Made by a program: the position numbers and the translations under genes. Shown here piece after piece: positions 9,419 through 18,733 of a stretch of DNA of 64,000 nucleotides. Under the pieces are notes generated by a model. That model did not search any database, was not told the DNA's origin, and saw nothing but the letters and a program-made list of their open reading frames with translations. Numbering within the stretch: the first letter of the stretch is position 1; each line of letters starts with the position of its first letter. Source of the DNA: Bacteroidota bacterium (GTDB lineage Bacteria > Bacteroidota > Bacteroidia > UKL13-3); the NCBI GenBank assembly GCA_027482225.1, contig JAIXWD010000011.1:1-64000 (forward strand), written 5' to 3'.

Positions 9419-10123
9419 TTAAGCAACCTTGTTTTTTACATTAAAATTATTAACAACTGAAATTAAAATATAAATGATAATACTTAAAGCTATACCAGCA
9501 AATTTGAAAATTAATGCGCTTAAAATACATGAGATGATTAAAACATACCTAGCCTCATTGCCTGTAAATTTGAAATGCTTAAATTTAAGAGCAAGTAATG
9601 GAAGTTCGGCAACTAATAAATAGGCAGATAAAATAGGAAATGCTGTTAAAAACCAACTATGCTCTATTAAGTGAGTTATTCCGTAACTGTCGTTATTTAA
9701 AATTAAAGGTAAGCTCGCTATAAAAATTGCATTTGCAGGAGTTGGCACTCCAATAAAACTATCGCTTTGGCGAGTATCTAAATTAAATTTTGCGAGCCTA
9801 ATTGCTGAAAATACTGGTATAAGAAGAAAGGTATATTGATTGATACAAAAACCTTGACCAAAGCAAGTGCCAGCTATACTATAAAAAATAAACCCTGGTG
9901 CTACTCCAAAACTAACCACATCTGCCAATGAGTCGAGTTGTTTACCCAACTCACCACTTACGTGTAACAAACGTGCAACAAATCCGTCAAAAAAATCCAT
10001 AATGGCAGAAACGCCAATATAAATTGAGGCCATCACTAAATCTCCTTGTATTGCACTTAATATGGATAAACAGCCAAACAGTAGGTTTGCTGATGTAATT
10101 GCATTGGGAATATGTTGTTTCAA
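9419..10123 (-). CDS. pssA: CDP-diacylglycerol--serine O-phosphatidyltransferase
   Basis: Inner-membrane enzyme that makes phosphatidylserine from CDP-diacylglycerol and serine, the precursor of phosphatidylethanolamine. The CDP-alcohol phosphatidyltransferase signature is exact: D46-G47-x2-A50-R51-x8-G60-x3-D64-x3-D68. About six to eight hydrophobic segments fill the remaining 234 residues. The start codon is TTG: upstream in frame there is only a stop (TAA) and no ATG/GTG. The substrate would be supplied by CdsA at 16775-17596. The C-terminus is Lys-rich (NNFNVKNKVA). Confidence 0.93.
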   Translation of the reverse strand: MKQHIPNAITSANLLFGCLSILSAIQGDLVMASIYIGVSAIMDFFDGFVARLLHVSGELGKQLDSLADVVSFGVAPGFIFYSIAGTCFGQGFCINQYTFLLIPVFSAIRLAKFNLDTRQSDSFIGVPTPANAIFIASLPLILNNDSYGITHLIEHSWFLTAFPILSAYLLVAELPLLALKFKHFKFTGNEARYVLIISCILSALIFKFAGIALSIIIYILISVVNNFNVKNKVA

Positions 10124-10209
10124 GTTATGTTTTGTTAATGATAAGTTTTACAAATTAATGCCTTATTTATGAAGTTATAAAATTGGCATGAAAATTTATA
10201 CAAAATGTC

Positions 10210-10217
10210 TACATTTG
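10210..10217 (+). promoter_or_regulatory. TAnnTTTG promoter box of the 160-aa protein / subtilase unit
   Basis: TACATTTG is an exact -7 match. A TTG at 10183-10185 lies 24 bp upstream, slightly longer than usual. The predicted transcript start (~10222) is 1-3 nt before the ATG at 10224, which rules out the upstream ATG at 10188. Confidence 0.55.
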
Positions 10218-10223
10218 ATTAAT

Positions 10224-10703
10224 ATGCTAAATAGAAATAAAATATTTTTAATACTCTTAATTATAAGTATAAGCGCATTTACTGGTGGAAACCACAATTA
10301 TGTGAAGCTTTTAAATCATCAAAAAAAGGCTATCCCATTTAAAATTAAAACTCAAAAAATTGAATGGATTAACAATGTCATCAACATTGCCCTGTTATCA
10401 ACTGATAACCGTTTGATTCAAATTAATAACATACCCGAAGGTATGCTCACCGATACTACATTTCGAAATCATAGGGTACAAGTATTGATGATAGATAACA
10501 ATGACATAACTTTTACCCAAAATAAAAGATTTTTACCTTTAATTGCAATCAAATGTAATGTGGCTGAATCAGGGCATTCAATAGCTGTTCATGCACAAGG
10601 CAAGATTTTTTATCAAAAGCAATGGTATCAATTTGAAGTAAATACGGAACATCTTTTACCTAAAAAGAAAAACTTAGGAACGTCAAAAAGAATAAACAAC
10701 TAA
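10224..10703 (+). CDS. Uncharacterised exported or membrane-anchored protein
   Basis: Not recognised. From the start at 10224 (MLNRNKIFLILL) the protein has 159 residues: an N-terminal hydrophobic segment (signal peptide or anchor, ~5-20), then a predicted beta-rich domain and a basic tail (KKKNLGTSKRINN). An in-frame ATG at 10188 lies upstream of the predicted transcription start and is rejected. It precedes the secreted subtilase by 24 bp on the same strand, so the two are probably co-transcribed. A helper role for the protease is only guilt by association. Confidence 0.65.
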   Translation: MLNRNKIFLILLIISISAFTGGNHNYVKLLNHQKKAIPFKIKTQKIEWINNVINIALLSTDNRLIQINNIPEGMLTDTTFRNHRVQVLMIDNNDITFTQNKRFLPLIAIKCNVAESGHSIAVHAQGKIFYQKQWYQFEVNTEHLLPKKKNLGTSKRINN

Positions 10704-10727
10704 ACTCAATACGACAAAATAATTAAC

Positions 10728-13700
10728 ATGAAAAAAAGTATATTTATCCTATTATTTGTAGCATCTCTTTCCCCGGCAATAGGCCAATTGGCTCATCAAG
10801 AAGACATATCTAAAAGGCCATTAGAAATTGTTTTGTATGAAAAAGAGGTTTTAAGAAAAGTTGAACTTCAAAAAATACTCAAAGAACGAAATTTAAATGC
10901 ACGTACAACATACTCGGACGGAAGTATAAAAGAGGCCATGTATGTAAGTCCTACTGGACAAATCATTTATAATACTACTTACAATATTGGTGCAGGAAGA
11001 ACCTTGTCTACCAACAAAGTTTGGCCAGGAGGCACAATAGGCATCAGTTTAACAGGAGCAAACATGACAAATCGTTTGGGGATTTGGGATGGAGGTGCAG
11101 TTAGAACCACACACCAAGAACTAACTGGGCGTGTTACCCAAACCGATGGAGCTACTCAGCTCAGCGACCATGCTACACATGTTGCTGGAACAATGATTGC
11201 AAGTGGTATTGATGCCAATGCCAAGGGAATGGCATACGCTGCGACTTTAAAAGCTTATGATTGGTCAAATGACAACTCTGAAATGATACAAGCTGCTGCT
11301 GCAGGTATGTTACTATCTAACCACTCTTATGGAAATGTTTGTGGTTGGAGTTATGATCAAGCATTAGCGAGATGGGAGTGGTTTGGAGATCGATTTATAA
11401 GCACCGTTGAAGATTATAAATTTGGATTATACAATGATGATGCAGAAGCTTGGGATGATATTGCATTTACTTATCCAAACTATTTAATCTGTAAAGCAGC
11501 TGGTAACGACAGAGGAGATAATTTATCCGGTTCCACCACATGGTATCATGCAGATGGCACCTTAGGATCAGGAACAGCTCCACTTAAAGATGGAGGAGTT
11601 TTAGGTTATGATTGTGTATCAACTTATGCTACATCAAAAAATATTTTAACAGTAGGTGCAGTTAACAAAATAGGTGGAAATACTGGTAACGGATGGACTA
11701 AATCAAGTGATGTGGTAATGAGTTCATTTAGTGGATGGGGACCTACAGATGACGGTAGAATTAAACCTGATGTGGTTAGTCCAGGTGTTTCTATTTATTC
11801 AACATATAGCTCAAGTAACACAGCATACAGCACTATACAAGGTACCTCAATGGCTACACCAGCAGTTACAGGATCGCTCCTTTTAGTACAACAACATTAT
11901 TTCGCTCGTAAAAACAAATACATGCGTGCGGCAAGCTTAAAGGGTTTGGTTATACATACAGCTGATGAGGCTGGAACAAGCGAAGGACCTGATTACAGAT
12001 TTGGTTGGGGTTTGATGAACACCGCTTCAGCAGTTAAATTTATTAACGATTCTGGTATTAACAAATTAGAAGAGCGAACATTAACATCAGGTACTCAACA
12101 AAATTTACAGTTTAGTGCAGATGCAGGTAAGCCACTTAAAGTTACAATTTCTTGGACAGATAGACCAGGAACACCCGTTACGTCAAATCTTTTGGATAAC
12201 TCAACCAAAATGTTAGTGAATGATTTAGACATTCGACTAACACGCCAAAGTGATAATACAGTATTTAGCCCATTTATTTTAGACCCTGCAAACCCAGCTG
12301 CTGCTGCAACTACAGGCGATAATTCGCGTGATAACATTGAAGTAATTTCTATTGCTGCACCAACTACAGGTAACTATACTTTAACCATTTCACATAAAGG
12401 AACATTGGTAGGCGGAAGTCAAGCATTTTCGTTACTTATTAGCAATGGTGTTGAAAAACCACTTGCTCAATTCTCATCTACCAACAATATTATTTGTGTT
12501 GGCCAAACAGTTACATTTACTGATGGTTCAACTGGAGCCGTATCTCAACGCAACTGGTCATTCCCAGGCGGAACACCATCAACATCAACATTAACTAATC
12601 CTGTAATTACTTATAATACTCCAGGTATATACCCAGTATTGTTAAAAATTGTTGGCGGTTTAGGTACAGATTCTGTTTACAAAACTGATTATATTACTGT
12701 TGGTGGTAAATCTTTACCATTCATAGAAACATTTGAGAGTAACTCACCAACTATTAACTCATGGACCAATCAAAACCCTGATGCAGCAACAACATGGGCA
12801 TTATACTCTACCAGTGGAATTTCGCCTGGCAATACATCTGTAGGAATAAATTTTTACGACTACAGCACAACAGGGCAACGCGATGCGCTTATTGCTCCAG
12901 CGTTAAATTTAAGTACCCACACCAATGTAAACTTAACATTTAAACATGCCTATACCAGATATGGAGGCTCTAACCAAACAGACAGCTTAATTGTATACGC
13001 AAGTACCAACTGCGGAGCTACATGGACAAGACTACAAGGATTTGGCGAAAACGGTACAGGCAATTTTGCTACCTACCAAGAAGCTTCTTATCCTTTTGGT
13101 TCACAAACTTCATTCTTGCCTTCAGCGGCAAGCAATTGGTGTGGTGGGGGAACAGGATCTGGATGTAAAACAATTTCGTTGGCTCAATTTGCAGGACAAT
13201 CTAGTGTTACGCTAAAATTTGAAAGTTTTAACAGATATGGCAATAATTTATACATTGATAACATCAGTGTAGACGGAACACTATTAAAACCTGTTGCTTC
13301 TTTCCAATCAAGAAATATGGTTTGCACAGATGAGCCTGTAGCATTTACAGATAAGTCTACTAATTTCCCTACAGCATGGGAATGGAATTTTACAGGCGCA
13401 AACATAAACGCATCTTCTCAAAGAAACCCCATAGTTACATACAGCACTCCTGGTGTGTACAACGTTAAACTAAAAGCAAGTAATGCAAGTGGTAGTGATA
13501 GTATTACACTAAGCAATTATATTACTGTGGTTGCTAAACCAACAAAGCCAAACATTAGAGCTACAGGTGTAACTGAATTTTGCATAGGTGATAGCGTTTT
13601 GTTAAGCACAGATACTAGCGGAACCATAAGATGGTATGCAAACGAGGTTCTAATTGCACAAAACACACAGCAAGTTTATGCAAAACAAAATGGAACATAC

Positions 13701-14540
13701 CGTGTAGCTAATTTTAACGGCACATGCGAAATATCTTCAAGTATAAATGTTAGAGTTGATGCCAAACCAAGCACCCCAATTGTTACATCAAATATTACAG
13801 GTCTGGCATTTTGCACAGGTGGTTCTGCCACGCTTACTTCAAGCGCGAATAATGGCAACCAATGGTATAAAAACGGAAATGTAATTAGTGGTGCTAATGC
13901 TAAAACATATGGTGCAACAGATTCAGGTTCATATTCTGCAATAACTACTACAGGTGGATGCTCATCAAACGAATCACTAGCTAAAACATACAGTTTATTA
14001 CCTCGCCCAACAGTTGGGAACATTACAGGTACTAATGCGCCAGTTCGTGGCGAAGCCAACAACTACAATGTAACCGCAGAAAGTGGCTTAACTTATATTT
14101 GGAGTATTGCTGGTGGTAAGGGAAGCATATTAAGTGGCAATAATTCAGCAACTATCAGTGCAAGATTTAATGTAGTTGATACGGCTACCCTATTGGTTAT
14201 TTCACGTAATAGTGCGAGTTGCCAAAGTATTGCAAGTTCGATGGTAGTTAATGTAACACCTGCTGTTGGTTTAAATGAAAATTTAGCGATTCGAAACTTA
14301 AGTATTTATCCTATACCTGCTAAAACAGTTATTAACTTAAAATTAGAAGGCTTAGAAAATAGCCAGGCTGATGTAAGAATTATAAACATGCTAGGACAAG
14401 TAGTTCAGACCCATAACATAAACCTTTCCAAAGGTATAAATATCCATAGTATTAATGTACACGACCTGAATAAGGGTGTTTATTTATTAGAAATACAACA
14501 CAGTAAAAATAGATTGGTAAAACGTATTGTGTTAGAATAA
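10728..14540 (+). CDS. Secreted subtilisin-like (S8) serine peptidase with PKD domains and T9SS type A sorting domain
   Basis: A 1270-residue exported protease. Signal peptide 1-20 (PAIGQ). The S8 domain (~95-440) has the full triad D121 (GIWDGG), H148 (DHATHVAGT), S374 (GTSMATP), and oxyanion N260 (AAGND). After a beta-sandwich come a PKD domain (~575-655), a choice-of-anchor J-like domain starting PFIETFES (~665-850), a second PKD (~855-935), two Cys-containing Ig-like domains, and a C-terminal sorting domain beginning LSIYPIPAKTVINL and ending KRIVLE. It should be exported by T9SS and attached to or released from the surface. Followed by a strong terminator. Confidence 0.95.
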   Translation: MKKSIFILLFVASLSPAIGQLAHQEDISKRPLEIVLYEKEVLRKVELQKILKERNLNARTTYSDGSIKEAMYVSPTGQIIYNTTYNIGAGRTLSTNKVWPGGTIGISLTGANMTNRLGIWDGGAVRTTHQELTGRVTQTDGATQLSDHATHVAGTMIASGIDANAKGMAYAATLKAYDWSNDNSEMIQAAAAGMLLSNHSYGNVCGWSYDQALARWEWFGDRFISTVEDYKFGLYNDDAEAWDDIAFTYPNYLICKAAGNDRGDNLSGSTTWYHADGTLGSGTAPLKDGGVLGYDCVSTYATSKNILTVGAVNKIGGNTGNGWTKSSDVVMSSFSGWGPTDDGRIKPDVVSPGVSIYSTYSSSNTAYSTIQGTSMATPAVTGSLLLVQQHYFARKNKYMRAASLKGLVIHTADEAGTSEGPDYRFGWGLMNTASAVKFINDSGINKLEERTLTSGTQQNLQFSADAGKPLKVTISWTDRPGTPVTSNLLDNSTKMLVNDLDIRLTRQSDNTVFSPFILDPANPAAAATTGDNSRDNIEVISIAAPTTGNYTLTISHKGTLVGGSQAFSLLISNGVEKPLAQFSSTNNIICVGQTVTFTDGSTGAVSQRNWSFPGGTPSTSTLTNPVITYNTPGIYPVLLKIVGGLGTDSVYKTDYITVGGKSLPFIETFESNSPTINSWTNQNPDAATTWALYSTSGISPGNTSVGINFYDYSTTGQRDALIAPALNLSTHTNVNLTFKHAYTRYGGSNQTDSLIVYASTNCGATWTRLQGFGENGTGNFATYQEASYPFGSQTSFLPSAASNWCGGGTGSGCKTISLAQFAGQSSVTLKFESFNRYGNNLYIDNISVDGTLLKPVASFQSRNMVCTDEPVAFTDKSTNFPTAWEWNFTGANINASSQRNPIVTYSTPGVYNVKLKASNASGSDSITLSNYITVVAKPTKPNIRATGVTEFCIGDSVLLSTDTSGTIRWYANEVLIAQNTQQVYAKQNGTYRVANFNGTCEISSSINVRVDAKPSTPIVTSNITGLAFCTGGSATLTSSANNGNQWYKNGNVISGANAKTYGATDSGSYSAITTTGGCSSNESLAKTYSLLPRPTVGNITGTNAPVRGEANNYNVTAESGLTYIWSIAGGKGSILSGNNSATISARFNVVDTATLLVISRNSASCQSIASSMVVNVTPAVGLNENLAIRNLSIYPIPAKTVINLKLEGLENSQADVRIINMLGQVVQTHNINLSKGINIHSINVHDLNKGVYLLEIQHSKNRLVKRIVLE

Positions 14541-14559
14541 ACAACCACCACTCGGCATA

Positions 14560-14596
14560 AAAAAGTCGGCATGTGTTTTACCCATGCCGACTTTTT
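14560..14596. terminator. Bidirectional terminator between the subtilase and dusB
   Basis: A perfect 14-bp stem (AAAAAGTCGGCATG and its complement) with a 9-nt loop, flanked by A-run and T-run, serves the two convergent genes. Confidence 0.92.
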
Positions 14597-14610
14597 ATTT
14601 TAAGATTAAT

Positions 14611-15606
14611 TTAAACAGAAAGTGTCATTCCTTCATATTTGACAATTATTTCGTTTAATGTTTCGATAATGCTCTCTTGATTTGGAGCCATAACCAACTT
14701 GGTTTTGTATGCCTTGAAATTTGGAATACCCTTAAAATATTGACTGTAGTGGTTGCGCATTTCAAATATCCCAACAACAGGGCCTTTCCATTTCACACTA
14801 AAATTTAAATGTTTACGAACAACCTCTACACGCTCTATTAAAGATGGTGCTGCCAATAATTGGCCTGTAGACATGTAATGCTTTATTTCATTAAAAATCC
14901 AAGGATAACCAATAGCCGCTCTACCAATCATAATTCCATCAACACCGTATTTATTTCGATACTCCAAAGCTTTTGGTGCCGAATCTATATCGCCATTACC
15001 AAAAATTGGAATTTGTATGCGTGGGTTGTTTTTAACTTTAGAAATTAAAGTCCAATCGGCTTCGCCTTTATATAATTGGGCACGTGTTCGGCCGTGAATC
15101 GACAATGCTTTAATACCTACATCAAATAAACGTTCGGCAACTTCTTCAATGTTCTTCGTATTATCATCCCAACCCAAACGCGTTTTTACGGTAACAGGCA
15201 ATTTTGTTGATTTAACTACGCGATCGGTTATTTTTACCATTTGAGGTAAATCTTTTAAAATAGCCGCCCCTGCTCCTTTGCATACTACTTTTTTTACAGG
15301 ACACCCAAAGTTAATGTCCAACAAATCAGGATTAGTAGCGTCAACTATTTTAGCTGCCAACTCCATAGATTCTTCATCACCACCAAATATTTGTATACCT
15401 ATAGGGCGCTCGTAATCAAATATATCTAGCTTCTTAAGGCTTTTTATCGCATCTCTTATCAAACCCTCACTACTTATAAATTCGGTATACATCAGGTCTG
15501 TCCCATTGTCTTTGCATACTGCCCTAAAAGGCGGATCACTTACATCCTCCATGGGGGCAAGTAATAGAGGGAATTCACCCAATTCTATGTTTCCTATCTT
15601 AACCAT
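14611..15606 (-). CDS. dusB: tRNA-dihydrouridine synthase (DusB family)
   Basis: FMN-dependent reduction of uridines in tRNA D-loops. 331 residues, full length. The N-terminal FMN barrel starts PLLLAPMEDVSDPPFR; NFGCPVKKVVCKGAGAA (~99-115) carries the active-site Cys (likely C102); VKTRLGWD and HGRTRAQLYKG are family motifs for FMN and tRNA binding; GNGDID and IMIGRAAIGYPWIF close the FMN site. A DusB-like subgroup is indicated by GCPVKKV. It is divergent from the CPBP gene, with overlapping promoters between them. Confidence 0.94.
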   Translation of the reverse strand: MVKIGNIELGEFPLLLAPMEDVSDPPFRAVCKDNGTDLMYTEFISSEGLIRDAIKSLKKLDIFDYERPIGIQIFGGDEESMELAAKIVDATNPDLLDINFGCPVKKVVCKGAGAAILKDLPQMVKITDRVVKSTKLPVTVKTRLGWDDNTKNIEEVAERLFDVGIKALSIHGRTRAQLYKGEADWTLISKVKNNPRIQIPIFGNGDIDSAPKALEYRNKYGVDGIMIGRAAIGYPWIFNEIKHYMSTGQLLAAPSLIERVEVVRKHLNFSVKWKGPVVGIFEMRNHYSQYFKGIPNFKAYKTKLVMAPNQESIIETLNEIIVKYEGMTLSV

Positions 15607-15609
15607 TGT

Positions 15610-15617
15610 TATATTTG
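15610..15617 (+). promoter_or_regulatory. TAnnTTTG promoter box of the CPBP-cdsA operon
   Basis: TATATTTG, exact -7 match, ends 18 nt before the ATG at 15636. It lies inside the start region of the opposite promoter for dusB. Confidence 0.6.
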
Positions 15618-15622
15618 CATGG

Positions 15623-15630
15623 CAAAAATA
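15623..15630 (-). promoter_or_regulatory. TAnnTTTG promoter box of dusB
   Basis: The minus strand reads TATTTTTG, an exact -7 match, 16 nt before the dusB ATG. It is only 5 bp from the opposite-strand box at 15610-15617. Confidence 0.55.
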
Positions 15631-15635
15631 GGTAA

Positions 15636-16580
15636 ATGACTGAAAAGAATTTGTTTTGGGAGCACCCCGTTGTATTTTTTATTACCCGCATGTTTATTTT
15701 AGCAGGTATGATGTTGGTGTTTGCAGGCTTTGCTTATAGCATAGCCTTATATACAAGCAAACCAATATTTGGTGTTGATTTTTTAAGTAATCCAACTTTA
15801 TTAACTGAATTTAAATCAACCGCAAATATTAATGCACTTAAATACATTCAAGCATTAACATCGGCAGGTTTATTTATTTATCCAGCTTGGTACTTTTGTA
15901 AATCTATGCATCAGATACCTGCAGAGTTTTTAAAACTAAACCGAAAAACCAAACCAATTGAAATTATATTAGCCATATTAGTTGTTTTAACTGCTATGCC
16001 ATTTATAAGTTGGCTTATTTATGTTAACAGTTTTTTAAAGCTGCCTGCATCTATGGCACAATTAGAAACAGAAATGAAAGCTGCAGAAGAACTTGCAGCA
16101 CAATTCACTCAGGCATTTATTAAGGCAGATTCATTAGATGTATTATGGATAAACCTAATCGTAATTGCTATAATACCTGCTATTGGCGAAGAGTTTTTGT
16201 TTAGAGGTGTACTACAAAATTTTATACGTTTAACAACAGGTAAAAAACATTTTACTGTTTGGATAGTGGCCATTGTTTTTAGCGCATTTCATGGACAGTT
16301 TTACGGTTTTATTCCTCGTTTAGTATTAGGTGCAGCTTTAGGTTATGCTTATTTATTTACAGGCAATTTATGGATTAGTATCATCATGCATTTTGTAAAC
16401 AATGCCTTTACAGTTGTAAGCAGTTACACCCCAATAAAAAATAATTTACCAACCATAATGCAAGACGGTTACGTTTTTGAATCATGGTTGATAAATACAG
16501 GAAGCGTTATATTAACCATAAGCTTGTTATGGATATTGCGCAACATTACCTTTAAACGTGTGTGGTATAATGGCGAGTGA
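15636..16580 (+). CDS. CPBP-family intramembrane glutamic endopeptidase (CAAX-protease-like)
   Basis: A 314-residue integral membrane protein of about eight hydrophobic segments. The CPBP active-site motifs are present: E185-E186-x3-R190 (GEEFLFRG), H219 in FSAFHGQ, and H252-x3-N256 (HFVNN). Members process prenylated proteins or peptides or act in bacteriocin immunity; the substrate here is unknown. First gene of a rightward cluster (CPBP, DUF2007, cdsA, SRPBCC) in which each of the first three overlaps the next. Confidence 0.9.
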   Translation: MTEKNLFWEHPVVFFITRMFILAGMMLVFAGFAYSIALYTSKPIFGVDFLSNPTLLTEFKSTANINALKYIQALTSAGLFIYPAWYFCKSMHQIPAEFLKLNRKTKPIEIILAILVVLTAMPFISWLIYVNSFLKLPASMAQLETEMKAAEELAAQFTQAFIKADSLDVLWINLIVIAIIPAIGEEFLFRGVLQNFIRLTTGKKHFTVWIVAIVFSAFHGQFYGFIPRLVLGAALGYAYLFTGNLWISIIMHFVNNAFTVVSSYTPIKNNLPTIMQDGYVFESWLINTGSVILTISLLWILRNITFKRVWYNGE

Positions 16581-16785
16581 TTTCAATAAAATATATCAAA
16601 CCGGTAACCCTATTGAAGCCGAAATAATTATTCAAATGCTAAAAGAACATGGCATTAATGCAGTTAGCATGAATAAAAGAGACAGTAGCTATCAGGCATT
16701 TGGAGTAATTGAAATATATTGCCCCGCAAATGATGTGGTTACAGCATTAGATTTAATAAATAATAACCCAAACAATGAACAGTAA
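16570..16785 (+). CDS. DUF2007 domain protein (putative signal-transducing protein)
   Basis: A 71-residue soluble protein from the ATG at 16570 (MASDFNKIYQTG); an in-frame ATG 4 codons earlier is possible. The sequence shows the DUF2007 pattern: F-x-K-I-Y-x-T at the N-terminus, EAEIIIQMLKEHGINAV, and a final IEIYCPANDVVTALDLI. DUF2007 proteins resemble the PII-like ferredoxin-fold regulators, but function is unknown. It overlaps the CPBP stop (11 bp) and the cdsA start (11 bp), so it is translationally coupled on both sides. Confidence 0.85.
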   Translation: MASDFNKIYQTGNPIEAEIIIQMLKEHGINAVSMNKRDSSYQAFGVIEIYCPANDVVTALDLINNNPNNEQ

Positions 16786-17596
16786 TTTTGTACAACGCAG
16801 CATAACGGGATCTATTTTTGTATCGGCTGTTATAGCAGCAACTATGTTTAGTGAGTTTAGCTTTTTTATTTTACTGTTTGTAATTAACTTTTTATGTTTA
16901 CTCGAATTTTATGAACTGGTATTACCTGATAAACGTTGGTTAGAAAAGTATTTAGGTATTATTTGTGGAAGTGTTATTTTTATCATGTTTGCTATGATAT
17001 TTTCGGCCGACTTATCGTTGGCATGGTATTACAATCTCATCCCAATTTTTATGTTTATGTTTATCATAAAACTATTTGAACGTACACATAACGAGTTTTC
17101 TACTTTGGCTTTTCAAATTTTAGGTTTGTTATATATTACTATGCCTATTGTTATGTTAGCCAAAATGGGGTTCTTAAACTCATTAAGCTATAGTCCAGGA
17201 TTACCCATGGGTTTCTTTTTATTGTTATGGACTAGCGATACTGGTGCTTATTTGGCTGGACGCAGTTTTGGCAAGACCAAATTATTTGAACGCATATCAC
17301 CCAAAAAAACTTTGGAAGGCAGCATTGGCGGGGCAATTCTAAGTTTAATTGTAGCTTATGGTATATCTAATTTACTTGGGTTTGATGATGTAACCACTTT
17401 TGATTGGATGCTGATTTCACTATTGGTGGTAATATTTGGAACCTTTGGAGATTTATTTGAATCGTTATTAAAGCGAAATTTACATATTAAAGATAGTGGT
17501 ACTATTTTACCTGGACATGGTGGTGTATTAGATCGTTTTGATGGTTTGTTTTTAGCCATACCTGCAGTATTTTTTTATTTATTATTTACTAACTAA
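16775..17596 (+). CDS. cdsA: Phosphatidate cytidylyltransferase
   Basis: Inner-membrane enzyme that converts phosphatidic acid and CTP to CDP-diacylglycerol, the branch point of phospholipid synthesis. 273 residues with about seven hydrophobic segments. The C-terminal signature is clear: ESLLKRNLHIKDSG (~231-244) followed by PGHGGVLDRFDG (~247-258), and an upstream SPKKTLEGSIGG (~172-183). Its product feeds PssA at 9419-10123. No phosphatidylserine decarboxylase gene is in the window. Confidence 0.95.
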   Translation: MNSNFVQRSITGSIFVSAVIAATMFSEFSFFILLFVINFLCLLEFYELVLPDKRWLEKYLGIICGSVIFIMFAMIFSADLSLAWYYNLIPIFMFMFIIKLFERTHNEFSTLAFQILGLLYITMPIVMLAKMGFLNSLSYSPGLPMGFFLLLWTSDTGAYLAGRSFGKTKLFERISPKKTLEGSIGGAILSLIVAYGISNLLGFDDVTTFDWMLISLLVVIFGTFGDLFESLLKRNLHIKDSGTILPGHGGVLDRFDGLFLAIPAVFFYLLFTN

Positions 17597-17604
17597 TTGC
17601 TGTA

Positions 17605-18135
17605 ATGAAACTGTTTAAAATTTACTTTATCATTTTTGCAATTGTACTTGCATTTGTATTGGGATCAAGATTATTTCCTCACACCTATTATGTTGAGCGT
17701 AGTATTACCATAAACAAACCCGTTAACGAAACCTTTGCTTACTTAAGTAATTATCACAATTGGGAAAAATGGAGTTTATGGAATAAAAATGTAGATAGTA
17801 CCCTGTATTATTTTTACAATAAAACAGAAAATACAATTGGTTCACGCCAGTATTTTTATGGTGCATTATTGGGGCAAGGTTATTTTGAAACAATTGGCTA
17901 CAAAAAAGACAGTAGCTTACAATTTATTTTGAGTGTAAACCGTGCTGAAAGAACTGCAGCTGGTGTATTTACTTTTAAAGCTATAGATGCTAATACTACC
18001 GAATTACATTGGATTGACAGCGGAAATGTCGGCAATAATCCGATTAAACGTTACATGATACCGTTTGTTACTAAAAACACCGCTACTACTTTAGATAATG
18101 GCTTAGCAAGTATTAAAGCTAATATAGAAAATTAA
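17605..18135 (+). CDS. SRPBCC-family (START-like) protein with N-terminal membrane anchor
   Basis: 176 residues: one N-terminal hydrophobic helix (~5-22), then a SRPBCC/polyketide-cyclase-like lipid-binding fold marked by ERSITINKPVNETFAYLSNYHNWEKWSLW (two stretches within ~32-60). Such domains bind hydrophobic ligands. It follows cdsA by 8 bp, so it is the last gene of that operon; a role in lipid handling is inference. No clear terminator follows within 150 bp. Confidence 0.8.
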   Translation: MKLFKIYFIIFAIVLAFVLGSRLFPHTYYVERSITINKPVNETFAYLSNYHNWEKWSLWNKNVDSTLYYFYNKTENTIGSRQYFYGALLGQGYFETIGYKKDSSLQFILSVNRAERTAAGVFTFKAIDANTTELHWIDSGNVGNNPIKRYMIPFVTKNTATTLDNGLASIKANIEN

Positions 18136-18289
18136 GCTTGTAGTGTATTCAACTTTATTAGTTTAAAACTCCCTATAACAATTATTCCAAATTCTATGGG
18201 TATTTATTATATTAGGTTTCAAACTCATCATACTTGTACCTTAAAAATTAAATGCTAACTGTTTTACTCCAGAAGATAAATCCCCTTAC

Positions 18290-18721
18290 TTAATCCAAAT
18301 ACTTTTCTGGAGAAATGTCTATTTTTAGCATAAACATCCCTTCTTTATCAAAGTAACGATAAGTTATGGTGGTTTTATTTTCCCTAAAGATTTTAAACTC
18401 GTTATTTTCTTTTACAGTTTTTAACAACATTGCCTCAAGTGATGGTGTAACATTATTCATGTTTACGTCATCCATATCTATATTTACTAAAGTGTAATTA
18501 TAAATTAACTCATTTGGCGGCATAGCCAATACATCATCCAAACGGGTGTGTTCATCAATCATTTTTGGACAATCTTCGTTTATGTTATTTGCTGTTTCCA
18601 ACATAAACTCATTAAAGGGGAGTTGCTTTATCTTCCATTGTTTCACAAAGAAGTATAATGATATACTTACTATAAGTGTTACAATAAAAATCCAGAAATA
18701 GGTATTCTTATATTTAAACAA
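18290..18721 (-). CDS. Uncharacterised single-pass membrane protein
   Basis: Not recognised. 143 residues with one N-terminal transmembrane segment (IFIVTLIVSISLYFFV, ~11-26) and a small soluble domain containing INEDCPKMIDEHTRLD and ITYRYFDKEGMF. The start lies 12 bp after the stop of the E1 dehydrogenase, so it is probably co-transcribed with it. No link to dehydrogenase function can be shown. Confidence 0.7.
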   Translation of the reverse strand: MFKYKNTYFWIFIVTLIVSISLYFFVKQWKIKQLPFNEFMLETANNINEDCPKMIDEHTRLDDVLAMPPNELIYNYTLVNIDMDDVNMNNVTPSLEAMLLKTVKENNEFKIFRENKTTITYRYFDKEGMFMLKIDISPEKYLD

Positions 18722-18733
18722 AGTAGTTATACA

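Noticed and set aside
13676-14062. 128-codon open frame on the minus strand inside the subtilase gene
   Set aside because: Antisense shadow of a repeat-rich gene; no family pattern and no promoter or start context.
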